This document shows, in pieces, positions 1 to 13,371 of a stretch of 64,000 nt of DNA; the first letter of the stretch is position 1, and every line of letters begins with the position of its first letter. The stretch is from Thamnaconus septentrionalis (lineage: Eukaryota; Chordata; Actinopteri; Tetraodontiformes; Monacanthidae). The stretch lies in the NCBI GenBank assembly GCA_009823395.1, contig CM020501.1, forward strand, positions 30,193,361 to 30,257,360, written 5' to 3'. Under the pieces are notes generated by a model that was given only the letters and a program-made list of their open reading frames with translations, searched no databases and was not told the DNA's origin. Position numbers and translations under genes: made by a program.

Positions 1-847
1 AGCATCTTTACTCTCGTAGGCTAAATATATTTCAGCAGAGGAGGGAATGGGGGTGGGATTTCTTTTTTTCTTTTTTGGAAAAACGGGAGCAGTTTAATTT
101 TACATGACTTTTCCGTTTGACGGGGATCCTGAAGTACTGTGTCGGCTCATTTTCGCTGGCCGAAATCATCACATTTTGCTTTTTAGTGGCTGCTGCTGAA
201 ATAGCTGAAATTTAATGCAAAGACTCTCGAAAATTGAGCTCTTACGCTGGAACCATGTCACAATTTGAAAAAAATAAATAAATCATTTAAAAGAATTGCA
301 TGGCTACTTTGCGCTCCAGGGGGAGGAGTAGCGTCGGCTCTTGGCTGCGTTCCATTCCGCTTCATTTCTTCATTCTTCCCTTCATAGACGAGCAGCGACG
401 ACGAGGTTCAGGAGCGTTTTTCTTCTGAATTTCCACCTTTTCCTTTTTGGTCTGAAAGATAAAAAAACGCAGACGTTTAGGTGTTGTTGTTTTTTTCACT
501 CTTGTTGTGTTGGCGACGCTGCGGCTGATAAACGGCGGCGGGAATCATTAAAAGACCTCTGGCACCGCCAGTCACGTGCTGGAAAACGAGAAACGGCCGC
601 CTCCAGCTGACCTTTAAGAGCCGCCGTGTAACAAATTGCTCGTAAATTTGCCTCCGTGAAGCGTTTTGGAGCGTGACCTAAACCACAGTTTTGGCATCGT
701 TGCCGGCACACAGATGAGATTAGATTAGGTTAGTTTAGCTTTGTTGCTGTCGATATTTATTGGTAAAAAAACAGAAAAAAACAACAAGTTTGAACTGTTT
801 TCTGTTTACCTGATAAAACCAGCTTGCGTTTGGCGAGCTAACAAAAG

Positions 848-882
<35 letters not shown>

Positions 883-3056
883 AAGTGATCCTCAAAATTT
901 AACGGCCGTGAGACGAAGCAAAACAATGAGGCCAAAGTGATGACGACAGTTTTGAAAAACTTTTTTAATTTTTTCCAGGAGATCTTCTAAGGGAGGAAAA
1001 AAGAAAAAGAAAAATGATGATGAAAAAATCCTCCAGCTGCTGCTGCCACAAATACAGTGTGCTGTGTGCACAAAAATATCTGAGGAATCTTTGCCTCACA
1101 CACTCACTCACTCTCTCCAAACAGACTAAAAAAGCAGCACCTGTGTGTTATTAATAATGGATCAAAGGGCGACGTGTAGCTTGGCTTTTTAGCATCCATC
1201 CGCTGGGAGCGTCGTCACATGACCTTGCCGACCGGATACAAAAAAAAACAAACAAAAAAAAAATCATTCGTGGCATCAACCCGTCAGTTTGGGAGGGACT
1301 CAAGCTGCTGCAGGTTTTTGTAGACGCACAAACACACACAAAAACAAATAAGACACACACACAGAAGCGGGATCGATGCAGGTGCTTTTCCTCGGCTAAT
1401 CTCCCGGATCAGGCCTCAATTCCGACTGCACTACCCCACCTGCCCCCCTCCATCTCCGTTTTCCCGAAGAAGAGCGGTCGATATCTGTTTTCGTCGCTTT
1501 GCTGCATTTTTTTTCCGGTTTTAATCGCCTCGCAATCAGGAAGAAAGGAGGCGAGACGGACGGCGATTACGCCGCTGAGCGCTAATTGTTGGTGTCAAAG
1601 ACGATAAGGCGGATCTGGGGGCGAGGCCTTTTCTTCCCCAAAGAGGCAAAAACGCACAAATTATCCAAAGCGATTCTTTGTATGCTAATTCCTTCTTGAC
1701 GATTGTGCGGCAGCTAAAAACCCCGCAGAGGCAACCAGCCGAGTCTAACTAGCCTCCCGATGGCCATTTGAGGTATTGCAACATCAGCTCTTTTCCAAAA
1801 AAGGCCTCTTTCTGCATTAACCTCACTTGCAGGATGATGCGCGCGGGATCTGATTCGACGTGGTGAGAATGTTAGCGTTAGCGTCACGCATAGCGGCAAC
1901 TCGCCGACAAAGTCGTAGAATATAGCAAAGCCGGTTTCAGAACGCTGCCTTTTCCTGGGATGCTCATCTGCTGGGTGGGTGAAGGAGTTCGTCTCCTCTC
2001 AGCTCTCACAACTCCCTCCAACTGCCGGAGGTTTTTTTTTTTCTTCTTCATTTCCTTGTTTCTTCCAGAGGAAGCGCTCTCCCCACTTCTCCGCTTCCTA
2101 TAATACTCCCGTCTTCCGCCACGACTTCTCCTCTTCCCGCCGCTTCTTCTTGTTTTTCCAGCCCCTTTGAACTGCGCCGCTTTCCAAGTCCCAGCTGGGA
2201 GGAAGACAGGAGGAAGTCGGGGAGGAGGTGGAGGAGGAAGAAGAGGAGACTCAACTTCCTGCTGGCGGCCTCCCGCGTTTGAAAGATGTTTGATGGCACG
2301 TCGCTCTCTAAAAAAAAGAAAGAAAAAAACTCCCAATACGAGAGAATGTGGAGCGGCTCCAGCTCGACTTTAAAGATCTTAGTTTGCAGAAATACTTCAA
2401 TTCTCTCGAATTTCCCGTATCACCCGTTTTTTACAATCGCGAAAAAATACCCACAACCCTCAGCGGAGGAGACTGCCAACCTGACAGACCTGCATAATTG
2501 TCACAAATTTCAAAGTGTTTTTGCCTTCATTTTGATGTATTTTCTAGTGGAAAACGGCGAAAAAACAACTCCCGTTTAATTTCAAGATGCCGCCGACGGC
2601 CGAGAAAATAAGAAATCAAGTTTTTCTGCAGCTCTGCAATTACGAACGCGGCAGCCGCTCATTCCGACTGTTTCGTTTGCATAACACACAGCTTGCGCCG
2701 CGTAATTTTCGGGCAGCCGGTGCCACAGTCGGGCCGGGGGAGCCGGTGCGGTGGTAGGTGGGGGGCTGGGGGATAATAAATCACCTCGTCGGGGCGTTTG
2801 GCTGAGTGGGAGGGAGGCTATTAAGACGAAACACGGCTGACATTTCAAGGGATCCGTCGGCGTGAAATGAAGCGGAAAACACAGGCATATGTTTTTAAAC
2901 GAGACAGATTGGACGGAAATGAAATGTTTTGCTAACAATCAAGATTGATGTTGAGACAAGCGAGTGCGTTGCGTTGTCCGCAATGCTCTAGCTTAGCAAC
3001 GCTTCTATCGGATGAGGCTAAACGTTGCACACCACGTTTAAATCCATCCAACTGAC
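1..3056. other. Intergenic block, no gene supported
   Basis: No exon with recognisable protein similarity was found on either strand. The open frames here are short, low-complexity and lack splice-consistent neighbours. A (GT)n microsatellite lies near 851-880, followed by A- and T-rich tracts. The stretch 2580-2760 is less repetitive and GC-richer, with an octamer-like TTTGCATAA, so it could be regulatory, but this is only an impression from composition. Confidence 0.5.
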
Positions 3057-3400
3057 ATACACCACCAGTCATAGGTTTGGACACACCTTCTCATACAATT
3101 TTGTTTTGTTTTCTTTTTTTTTTACCTTTCAACTTTCTATACTGCAGATAGATACTGAAGACATCAAATATATGAGCAAGATATTTGTAATTATGCAGCA
3201 AAGAAAAATATGTTAAATAACTCTAAATATGCTTTTTATGAAAGGTGGCTATTTTGAAGAATTTAAATATTAAATATGTTTGAGTTATTTTACACTTTTA
3301 TTGTTTCCTACATAATTCCATGTGTGTTCATACATAGTTTTGATACCTTCAGTGACAAACTGCCATTTCACTCATGATAATTTTCAGATTCATGACAAAA
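3057..3400 (+). repeat. Tc1-type MITE, copy A (3' end lost)
   Basis: The left end carries the family signature CCAGTCATAGGTTTGGACAC. It is followed by an AT-rich body with the shared phrases ACTGAAGACATCAAATATATGAG and GAGTTATTTTACACTTTTATTG, which recur in five other copies in this window. The right inverted end seen in the other copies is missing, so this copy is truncated. It encodes no transposase. The family resembles the widespread fish Tc1/mariner-related MITEs; that assignment is from memory. Confidence 0.8.
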
Positions 3401-6400
3401 TGTTGCTAAATGACTCCAGAGCGGATAAATAATTCAATAAAATGTCAACTACAGCTAAAATGCAAACATGGCACAATTCTGCAGCCAGCCACTAGAGGGC
3501 ATTTTGATATCTATTCCCATTAAAGAAGCTCGACTCCTGGTTTCTTCCCCCACAGCTGATCTGCCTCAGAATGCCGATAAGAGGCAGTCACGCAAAAATA
3601 AACAAACAACCCCCGCCACAAATCAAAGAGCATCGATTGGCCGACGGGACCAACAGGAGACAAAACACTCGGCTCCACAGAACCGCGACGGTACGATTAC
3701 CATCTCTGACTCTTTGATGAATGACACCAGTTTTCTTGGCTTCCTAGCGGTCACTGTTGGCTCGACTCAAAGATGTTGAGTATCGAAAGGTGGACCATGT
3801 TGGCCATTACGCTTTAGATTGTTGCTTTTGTTACCCTCTGCCTTCCATTTTGACTTGTTTTTTTCCACTATGTTGTGTGTTTGGTTTTTTTTTTGTTCTG
3901 TTTTCTCTTCCTGCAAAATTTTTACAAGTGGTACACGACTTTTTATACCATAAATGTTGTAGTTATTGTCTACATTGTATGTCTGCGTGCAGATCCTTGT
4001 TCCTCATGCGACTGTTACACAAAAAGTGAAGGATGTCTGCTTCCCGGGGAATGTGACGAGAGCGACAAAGACGCAATGTTGAAACGTGTTGGGGGGGTTG
4101 CAGACTTTATTTGGAAGCAAAGTCGGAGGTCGCTGAGGCTCCGGAGACTCTCATCTCCTGCTTCTCTTTTCAAGGACGCCCTTGAAAACCTTGAAAAGCA
4201 AGTTGTTTTCCGAGCCTCCGTCTGAAAACAACTCAGGTGAGGTAGGACTCGACGCGACGTGAGCCAAAGAGAGACAGGGAAGAAAAGACATGAATAGGAA
4301 AGGTGGACGTGACAAGGGCCCCTGAAGAAATACGGCTAATTAAAAAATTAAACTAAACAAAAAAAATACTGCAGCCGAAGGCGAACAAAACAAAGCCTTG
4401 AGTCGTTACAACTGCGTTTTCCCCTTTTCAGCCCTTTGTCTTGGGTCTCTTTAATAGCTATCAGGAAAATCTTCCGTAGACCTCCAAAAAAATAGTCATA
4501 GCACATTTAGCCTTCTGCAAAACCAGTTTCAGCTTCTTCTTACAAGAGAAGATGTTAGACCTTCCACATGTTTGGTTGGAGACAGAAAGAAAACCATGGC
4601 GGTCTCAAAAGGAAGAAACGAAGACCCGGTGGGAGGTGACGTAGCCAATCTCTGGATGACATCACAAAAGAGTCGGTTGGCAGAATCAGTCACTTCGATC
4701 TTCAATGCTGGGTGAAGTAGCAGATAAAAATCTAAAAATCTGAAGAGTCGGTTGACTGGACTAATAGATGACTTTCAGGAGACTTGGAAAGAAAGAACCG
4801 AGCGGCGCATCCCATAATACCGCCGCAGATCTCGGCTGAATCCAGCCTTTGTTCCCACACAGGCACCAACTCTTCCCGGCAGCTGGGCGGGGGTTCAGCG
4901 CGAGGCTAGCGGCGGCACTTCTGCAGGAGTTTCTTAGTTTTGAGCGTTGATGCGACAGCCGGCCTTGTTGGATAACACGCAAATCTCTCCCGTCTTCACC
5001 CCCCCATCTCCCCGCCCCTTCCTGCCCCCCGTACCACCAACACAGCTGAATCCCATTCCATTCCACTGCTGCCGCCGCCACCCACCACCACCAGGGGGCC
5101 GCTTGGCGGGACGCTTCGTCTCTTGTCGCCACCGCCCGCTTTGATCTCGCTCCAGGTTTGACGCATTGGTTAGCGTCTTCCCTGACATTCCCACGCACCG
5201 CTGAGGCAAGGAGGGGAAGAGAAGGGGGAGAGAGGGTGCGAGGGGGAGGATGGAGCTGTCTCTCCCCCACCGTCCCCAGGGGACCACCTGAAGACTCAGC
5301 GATGGCAGGTTGCCTCTTTTTAAAGTGACTCTTGGAAGAGCTGAGCATCGCAGTGGGAAACTTGCTGACTTGCTTTTGGAAATTTAGCAAAGTTTAACAT
5401 TGGAGTGGGAGTGGATAGGGGCTAGGGTTAGGAAGTGGGGGAGGGACCTGGTTTGTGGAGGTTGTGACCCTCAATCCTCGGCAAAAAAAGAAGAAGCCAA
5501 CGAAGCTGCTGCGCTCCACGTAACGTAGCACGGCGCAAAAAGCCCTGACGGCCGAGACGATTCCTCACAAATCCTGTTATGTGAGTCATCGACACGTTAG
5601 ACTCACAAACTATATAAGGAGTGGATGCGCAGACGAGGCAATCAACAGTTCAATTGCCCTATACAGCACAAAGTGGAATGCCCCAGTTTGGGTGTTTCTG
5701 TAACACTAACAATGTTAGCTGAAACTCAGCTAGCAGCGGCACGACATGGTTTGCGCTGAAAAGCAAACCACGCAGAGTTGATTTGGCAACATAAACCTGA
5801 AAGAACCACACATTGAATTCGTTAAATTACCTCCGACACTACGATCTCAAATTCTCCAGAGAACATTTTGATGCATTTTGTTTTCAAAGCACTCAACAGA
5901 CCAGACAATGGCCTGACGACACATCAAGGGGGGCTCTGCGTTGAGTGTTTTGGGAACCGGTTCAAAATAATCCTACCACCTCTCACGTTCAGGGTATTCC
6001 AGGAAACCCAGCAGCAACTTATTTGAGTGACTCACCGCTGCCATTCTGAACAACAATGGGGATCCATGTCACACAGGAAGAACATATGTCACACTCGGGA
6101 TGATGTCACCGCTTTCCACGTGTAAGAATAAAACAAGGGATTATGTCGTTTCCTCCCACCGGGATTCACTTCCCGGTGGTTGACGGCGTCCTCGCGCAAT
6201 TTCGTCATCGTAAAGATTTTGGTTAAATAATGCAAACTTTTGAACTTTTTCTAAGCTGACACAGACCAGTTCAGTTGTCACACACACACACACACACACA
6301 GATACATTTAAGCCCTCTAGGAATAAATGTGTAAGAAGTGCTGGAGGCCAGTTAATCTATTTGAACGTCGCGGGGACGAGAGCAGCTGTATTTCTCAGAG

Positions 6401-9400
6401 CAGATCCAGATCTACCTCTGAGACACGCGCGACTGTTTAAACCCCAGACTCCGAGTAACCCAAACACACCATCACTTTTATGGATTTGTGTCGTCTCCAC
6501 AAGAAGCACACACATCCAGTTGGCCCGGCGCGAAGGCAGCTCGATCCCCAGCATCCTGTTAATCACGCTCGTCTCGTCCCCACAGGCACGCCTAGCGCTC
6601 AGGGAGGGAGGACTTTTTTTCCGTTCTACTTAATTCTTTTCAAAAACATGTCGTAATCTAAACTTCAGGCAAAAAAAAAGTGTCATAACAGAAAACCTAA
6701 CACAGTGCAGAGGTGGAGAGGAGGCAGTGGTACGGTTTGAACTACCCGTGTCTGGAAACAGCCCCAAGGTATGCTTGCGAAATTGGGAGCAGATTGCACC
6801 GTTTAAAAAACCACAAATCCTGAAAAAAAAACTAAAAAAGATTTTTTTTTAAAAATGTGACAGCTAGTTGTTGTGATTCAGTTTGCACGAGTGCGAGACA
6901 TTTTTTTCCACGCTGCCAGAGACCCAGATATGTCATACCCGCGGTGATGTGCTTTGTCGACGAATTATCTTTTTTCAAATCCCTGAGACGCCAGCACTTC
7001 CCAACCCCCCCTCCCCCCCACACCGTCGTACTCCGTAGTGGCAGAGCGTTTTTCTGCACACCCCCTTGCCACCTCCCCCATTATAAATTCGCCTGTCACG
7101 TTGTGTAAACACGACCTACCCCGTCGCCGCAACGCACGAAACCCTCCCGCTGTTTACACGCTGCCCTTTGTTGTGTCATCGGAGAGACCTTTGGGCCCCA
7201 ACGCGGGTAAAACTGTCGGACTTTGTCAGGAAACGTAACGTTTAGTGACCTTGTTGTGTGCAGAGAGTAAATATAACCTCCAACATGACCATCGTGTCTA
7301 GAAGGTAACTGAAGAAGGTAACTGAACACCATTACTATTATTATCATAGTGTATTATTGTCATACAGTCATAGTATACCGAATCAAAGTCGTAACTACAA
7401 GACTTTTTTTTCATTTGGAATTGTACAAGTTATGACATTAAAGATCCAGTGTGTAAAATTTGGCCTGATCTCTGATTTTTACATTGATAATAGCTATCTG
7501 GCCCATCAATATATTAATAAAAGTGTACACTCGCAGTACAATAAGTAATTTGGTGTTACTGCCCATAGAAATGATTCTTTTTATAAATGAGATTATACTT
7601 TAGTTAGTCAGCTGCCATCTTGTACTGTCACTTTTATTTTATTTTTGTATTTATCAAATTTTGTATCTAGGGTGAACACTCACATCCTCAAAAAGACCAA
7701 CAAAGAAGAAGGTGGGCCAGGTATCCAGGTTTGAGTGCGAAGGCCACCATAGCACGCTGGCAATCTCGGGGGAGAGACGGTGAGCGAATGACCGCTGCAA
7801 TCTAAAATCTGACCACTAGATGGCAGAATTCACAAACCGTACCTTTAGAAAATTTGCAATCGTACAAGGATACAGTGCTATAATTAGGAAAAAATAGGTT
7901 GTAGGGCTAATATCATGAGAGTAAACAGGACTTTTACGGCACCACTGCATGTGATCGGTTCGTCTGTGGAGTTACATTGCAGCAGCGCGCTGCCACTTTG
8001 GGACCCAGAACGCACACTGCGCGTTGCACCCGACTTGTACATAGAAGTTTGGCTTCTTTTACAAGTCTCAAAAACGCAACATTTTCAATTTTCCTATAAT
8101 CTCGATTGTAAAAATGAGGGTTAAATGAAGTTAAACTCCTCCCCCACCACTTCCTGCTGGCTAAACAGCGGGAGTTTCCCTGTGCGACGCGACGCAATGT
8201 GTTTTTCCAACAGATTCGCACAGAGTTTGATCACTTCAAGGCGGTCGGGCCAAGAGGCACGAGGGCGTGGCTGAATGAAAATCCTGTCCTCCCTCTAAAT
8301 AATAGAAATCAAATGGTTGAAGGTGGGTTTTTATTTTTATTTTTTATTTTTTTGGTTCTTTTAGTCTGCAGTAATGACACATGTTCATCGCTTCCTCTCT
8401 GTGGCCTCTTTGTCGAAGCGAAAGAGAAATAAGAAAAAAAGAAAAAAAAAGAAGTCCATTCCAGACATCAGTGAGAAAATTGAGGCAGAAATGATGTGAT
8501 TATTTTTCTCATGTGGCTGCAGAGGCTGGTGGTGGAAAGGCAGCCAGACACAATACACACTCATAACTGGCAGTGAACAAAAGGGGGCCAATTAGAGCTC
8601 TCGGATTTGCCATGCAGAAAAAAAAAAGTGAGTGCAACCCTGCTGGCTCATTGTGGGGTTTTTTTGGTTTTTTTATCCCCCCACTTATTCGGTCCCTTTT
8701 GTCATTTCGGGCTGTTTAATAGCAGTGTTATTTTTCGGTTTCCCTTGTCGAGCAGAGCAGAACGACAGAGACCGTCTCAACCGCGGAACCTTGGCTCGTG
8801 TTTCCGGAGGACAAAAAAGCCAAAAGTCCTCGGAGAGACGCGGGGGGATGTTGGCCGCAGGTTGGCTGAGTCACAGGGTAAAAACAGGTGTCGCGTAGGA
8901 GTCCAGCCTGCTACAACATTTACATGTTTAAGGGATTTTTGTTCGCAACCGAGTGTCTGTAAAACACTACACGGGCCTGATTATACACTGGCTGTGAAAA
9001 GAAAAAAGACCCAAAATGATCTCAGTCAGTTGCGTTCGAAATGGGCAGCCTGTCTTGTCCTCGCTCGGTTGTTTTGGTTCAGTATATATTTTGAAGAGTG
9101 AAAGAAATGTGTTGGTTGTCATTTATTTTGATTCGTGCTTGTTAAGTTTTACAAAAATTTTATCAGTTAAAATTTTCAAATAAAATCTCTCAAATTTAAT
9201 ATAACTGAAATTACAAACCGCTACAGTGTGTTATAGCCATGTTAGCCAGGCGGCTACGGCATGACGACAGCTCCAATCAGCAAGTGGTTCGTGCTTCATG
9301 CTGCAGCATTTAGCTTTAATTAAACTACTCAAAAAACACTTTCAGCTAAAGAAAAACCTGCAGTTTCATTTTTTCGTTTGATGTGCAAGGGCAGTCTAGT

Positions 9401-11308
9401 CTGGATAAAAAAAAGCAGCCATCTTATGCTAATCTTTGCTATGCTGATGTTTCTTTAGGGGCTTTTAGAGGCATCTAAAGCAGCAGCAGCTTCTAGGCTG
9501 TTGTTCTTTCTTTTTTTTTTTTGCACAACTAAAAGTGAACAAGACCAAAAGTAAACACTTTGTACTGCACTTTGGCAAGATGATCATGTGAGATTTCAGG
9601 ATTTAAATGTTAGCAATCCAGCTACCATGCTATAAGCTTTGCTGAGGTATTTTCAGCAATCTGTCTTTGCATTGAATTGTCTTCTTTGGTTTTGCTTGCT
9701 TTGTTTTTGTTCTTCATCGAACTTTTAGATTTATCGGCTGGCATTTCGTAACCGACTGCAACCACTTCAATGCCGCACCTTTTTATCTTCTTCTTCTACT
9801 TTTTCCTCTTCTTAACTTTGTTGCTCCTGAACTATTTCAGAGTCCCGCTTCTCACCGTCTCAAGGCTGCGCCCGACAACTTAATCTCCTCGGCGTGCTTT
9901 GATGAATACTGAGAGCTGCTCTGTAAACACTGGCGGCACTTTATGGGTCTTAATAACTTCTGAGACACGGTGCGAGGTGTTGATTCCACATAAAGTTGAA
10001 TAAAAATGCAAGACGCGCCGCTGCGCAGGTAGCGTCTTTAGTGCTTTAAGTCCTGGGTGGATTTGTTTTTAGTTTTGTTTTTCAAAAGAAACTGATGTGC
10101 GGCCAATTTTGCAGATGTGTTTAAGGAACCCAGTGCAGCCTTGAGACAACCCTCACATCCTTGAGGCAGCTTATTTTTTCTACCTTTAACCATAATTTTC
10201 TGGGGTTTTGAAAGGTTTTTTCTACTTAATTTTATTTAATTTATCCCAAAAAATACCTCATAAAACAAATAATAGTTCATTCTTTGTGCGATTTGTCTCC
10301 CTTCCTTTGTCCCACCCATAATAGTTCTACCTGTATTTCACTAATGTTCCACTCCAACAGTATGCCTTATTTTTGTTTTGTTCATTTGGTGCAATTTGGT
10401 TCAGATGCTGAAATCCTGCAAGTATTTCCTGAGGCCAAGAAATGTTTTACACTGGAACTGTGTCCACAGGTTTGTGGGTTTGTGTGTCTTTTTTTTCCTA
10501 GTCTCTCAATAGATGTAAGCTTCCTGGAAACACAGTGAGTCAGTTTTGCTTAAGTCATCCTTTATGGTGAACAGACATAACCTTGACCTTTGACAGAGTC
10601 AGACTGTATAATGTACGATCTCAGTCCCGACGCTAAGCTACACAACTATAAAGGAAAAGATCCTTGAAACGGTGTCTGACACAAGCTGACACAGCAAAAA
10701 AAAAGGTGTCTTCAATTAACGCGGCCCCATCCAAAACCCAGACAATTCAGATTTTTTTTTTTTTTTGGTTTGCCTTTTGGCCCTTTGTACTCATTCAAAA
10801 TGCAAAAGTCCAAATCCCCTCCGACGACGCCGCTGCCGGGCGATCGCCTCGCCAGCGGATGCGGATGCGGTGGAAGCCAGCGAGGTCGCCAGATGCGGCA
10901 GGTGTCGATGCCGCTGCTCCATTCCTCCGACGCCCCCGAGCGGGCTGGCTGACACTGATGCGGCCCGACAGGGTGTCACAGCCGAGCGCCGCAACCCCCC
11001 CAAGCCCGCAGCCCCTGTTGTCACATCCTGTGACGCTCAGCGGGCGCTGCGGAGCAGGGACGTCTTTGAGACATCATGGATCAAACACGTGGGGGGCGAC
11101 GACCGTATCGCCCCGATCGCTTGCTGTCGAAAGCTCCCGCGTTACCGACCTTTATTAGCCACGTAGCGGAGCATAAGTCATCCTGTTAGCCCTCTGTTAA
11201 CGGCCTCCCTCAAAGAATCGCTAGCTTCACCACTCAAGGGCGCTGAATTATGTTTGGAGGGGGGAAGGATATAAACGGCAGGCTAATGCTAACTTTGCAG
11301 GGTTAGCA
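3401..11308. other. Intergenic block, no gene supported
   Basis: No coding exon was recognised in about 8 kb. Apart from the separately listed element at 7438-7848, it contains a (CA)n run at 6279-6301, purine/pyrimidine-biased stretches near 4980-5270, and A-rich tails. A perfect CTCF-core match lies at 3489-3501. The longer open frames, such as 4761-5390 (-) and 10664-11158 (+), are GC-rich chance frames with overlapping frames on both strands and no family resemblance. Confidence 0.5.
7438..7848 (+). repeat. TTAA-ended non-autonomous DNA transposon
   Basis: The left end reads TTAAAGATCCAGTGTGTAAA and the right end reads GTACCTTTAG, giving short inverted ends of the TTAAAGGTCC type. A second, truncated, inverted copy of the same family lies at 44197-44325 within pspc1. 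The TTAA-like ends suggest a piggyBac- or Kolobok-type mobiliser. The body contains a CCACTAGATGGCA motif at 7813-7825. No open frame resembles a transposase. Confidence 0.65.
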
Positions 11309-11316
11309 GTCGTGGG

Positions 11317-11878
11317 CAGAAGTGGCAATAGTTTTACATTCTGCGCTTAAAAAAAAGTAAACATGTTTTTCTCTGGTAAAAGTAAAAGTACTGATTGAAC
11401 TTCTTTACTCGACTAAAAGTAAGAAAGTACAGGTTCTGAAATGTAAAGTAAAAAGTAAAAAAAAAAAAAAAATGCCATTAATAAAACAATACATTCGTTG
11501 ATAATTTTAAACAAATGAAAAAGTTGTGCCAGAAAAATCTGGACTAACTAACCCCAAATCTGAGGTACTGTAAAAATAATCTCCCTTTAAATCTGCCATC
11601 CTCTTTCATATTAAACTACATACCGGCGTAGTTCAAATAGCTCAATTTTAAGCAACAATTTACTTTTAATAAAATTTGTATTAAATACTGCTAAGCTGGA
11701 AAGTAATGAGCATGTTTTTCCACTGTAAAAAGTAGAAAGTACAGACATTTGTGTACAAATGTAGTGAGTAAAAGTAAAAAGTTGTCAGAAAAGGAAATAT
11801 TCAAGTAAAGTATGGACACTGAAAAATCAACTCAAGTACTGTAACAAAGTATTCGTACTTTGTCGCTTCCCACCTCTG
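11317..11878. mobile_element. Non-autonomous hAT element with perfect 8-bp TSD
   Basis: The element starts CAGAAGTGG and ends CCACCTCTG. It is flanked by the perfect 8-bp direct repeat GTCGTGGG at 11309-11316 and 11879-11886, the hallmark of hAT transposition. The body is made of repeated AAAGTAAAAGTA-type phrases and lacks a coding frame. A diverged relative lies at about 54300-55110 in the arhgap20 gene. The perfect duplication suggests a fairly recent insertion. Confidence 0.85.
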
Positions 11879-13104
11879 GTCGTGGGGATGATGGCAGCCC
11901 TTTATGACATCACACAGAGCTGATTTTACAGAATGTTTTCCCCGTCGGGCGCCGATTGCTTTCCGCTCCCCCGCTGACTTAATGAAAGCCGAGTTGCGTT
12001 TGTTCTCCCCTCCCTGGTGTGTTTGCCGCCTCTTTGAGGCAAAAGCGTCGCAGGGAAGTTGTAGATTAAATGAGCGGTGGCATGTTGCACCCCAACCCCC
12101 ACCCGACCCCCCCGGGAAGCTGGAAATGATATCTTGCCGAGTTGATAAGGCCGCTTATTGCCTGTTTAGACGTGTCAGTTTCATCAGTTCACGCCGCATT
12201 TAGGCGCGATTGTGTGGCGTCGCCTGATCTTTTTGAAGCCTTGTGGTTTTGACGTCAGATTTGATCCGATTTGCATGTGTTTCACACGCGCATTCTGCAC
12301 GTGAAGCAACGTTTTTTCTTTGTTTTTTTGTATTTTCTTTTTTGGTTCATTTGGGCGCTAAGATAAATGATATCATTGGACTTTTTGACAAAGCCGCAAG
12401 GGACGCATAGACTCTTTTTCTTTTTAAAAAGTGTGAAAAAACACATAATCTCAGCATGTCCAAAAAAAAAAAAAAAAACCGCTGTTTGTTTGCCAGCTGC
12501 TGTTTCTGTTTGTCGCACGTCTTACTGCACTCGACACGCAACAATTTGTGTCATTTTCTGCGGGAAGGAAAGTGCGAGGTTTTCGCCTTTCTTTGCACAC
12601 GCTGTTTTGCTCAAGAGACAAAGAGGAGAAATCTCATTATTTTATTCATTTAAGATGTTTAAAGAAAAAAAAAAAGAAACAAATTTACCCAGCAGGGGTG
12701 GCGGAATGGAAAAACGCAGGGAGGATGGATTTGCTGTCATCCTTGTCAAACATGAGGTTGTGCATCGGGATGGTGGGGGGGTGGAGGGGGGGGAGGCGAA
12801 AGGAGGGTGGGATGTATGGGGGCGGGGGCATCAATCGGCTCGTGCTGGGTTCGAGGACCCGCCGTCCTCTGGGGGAGGCGGGGGGGGGGATTAGAGGGAG
12901 CATAGCGGGACGTGGAGGTCGCCGCCGCTGTCTCACGCCAGGGTGAATTGAGTGAGCCTCGGCTGCTGGTTGCAGATTGGAGAAAAAAAAGGAGGCCTCC
13001 CCTCCCTCCCCAATACACACACACGCACAACCCGACAGCCAATCAGAGCTGTTTCACACCTTTTTTTTTTTCGCACCTTCCCAATCGTTGTCAACGAAAG
13101 GAAG

Positions 13105-13140
13105 GGGGACAAAGGTGGATGTTTGTCCACCTTTGTCCCC
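13105..13140. repeat. Perfect 15-bp inverted repeat (hairpin)
   Basis: GGGGACAAAGGTGGA at 13105-13119 is exactly complementary to TCCACCTTTGTCCCC at 13126-13140, with a 6-base loop TGTTTG. No U-run follows and there is no adjacent gene, so a bacterial-type terminator is not meant. Its function is unknown. Confidence 0.85.
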
Positions 13141-13282
13141 GCCAGGACCCTCCATACCTCCACCCAGGCGCCTCCGCCCCTCCGCTCCATCCCTGGTAAC
13201 AAAAGGGAAGCACTCTGGCGGAATTCACGCTTGTTTGCACGCCACCTGGAGGCTTAGGAGCGCTGATGGCGGCGCTCTCCTC

Positions 13283-13369
<87 letters not shown>
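13283..13369. repeat. (CT)n microsatellite
   Basis: About 87 bases of nearly pure CT dinucleotides with one CC interruption near 13321. It is a homopurine-homopyrimidine mirror tract of the kind able to form triplex DNA. It lies far from any gene I can support. Confidence 0.95.

Positions 13370-13371
<2 letters not shown>

Noticed and set aside
4761..5390. Minus-strand frame of 209 codons
   Set aside because: Composition-driven (GC-rich, Pro/Gly/Arg/Trp biased) with a second open minus frame and a plus frame over the same bases. No homology or splice support.
12845..12862. Box B-like GGGTTCGAGGACCC as a tRNA gene
   Set aside because: No cloverleaf, anticodon arm or box A at the right spacing. 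No other tRNA gene was found in the window.
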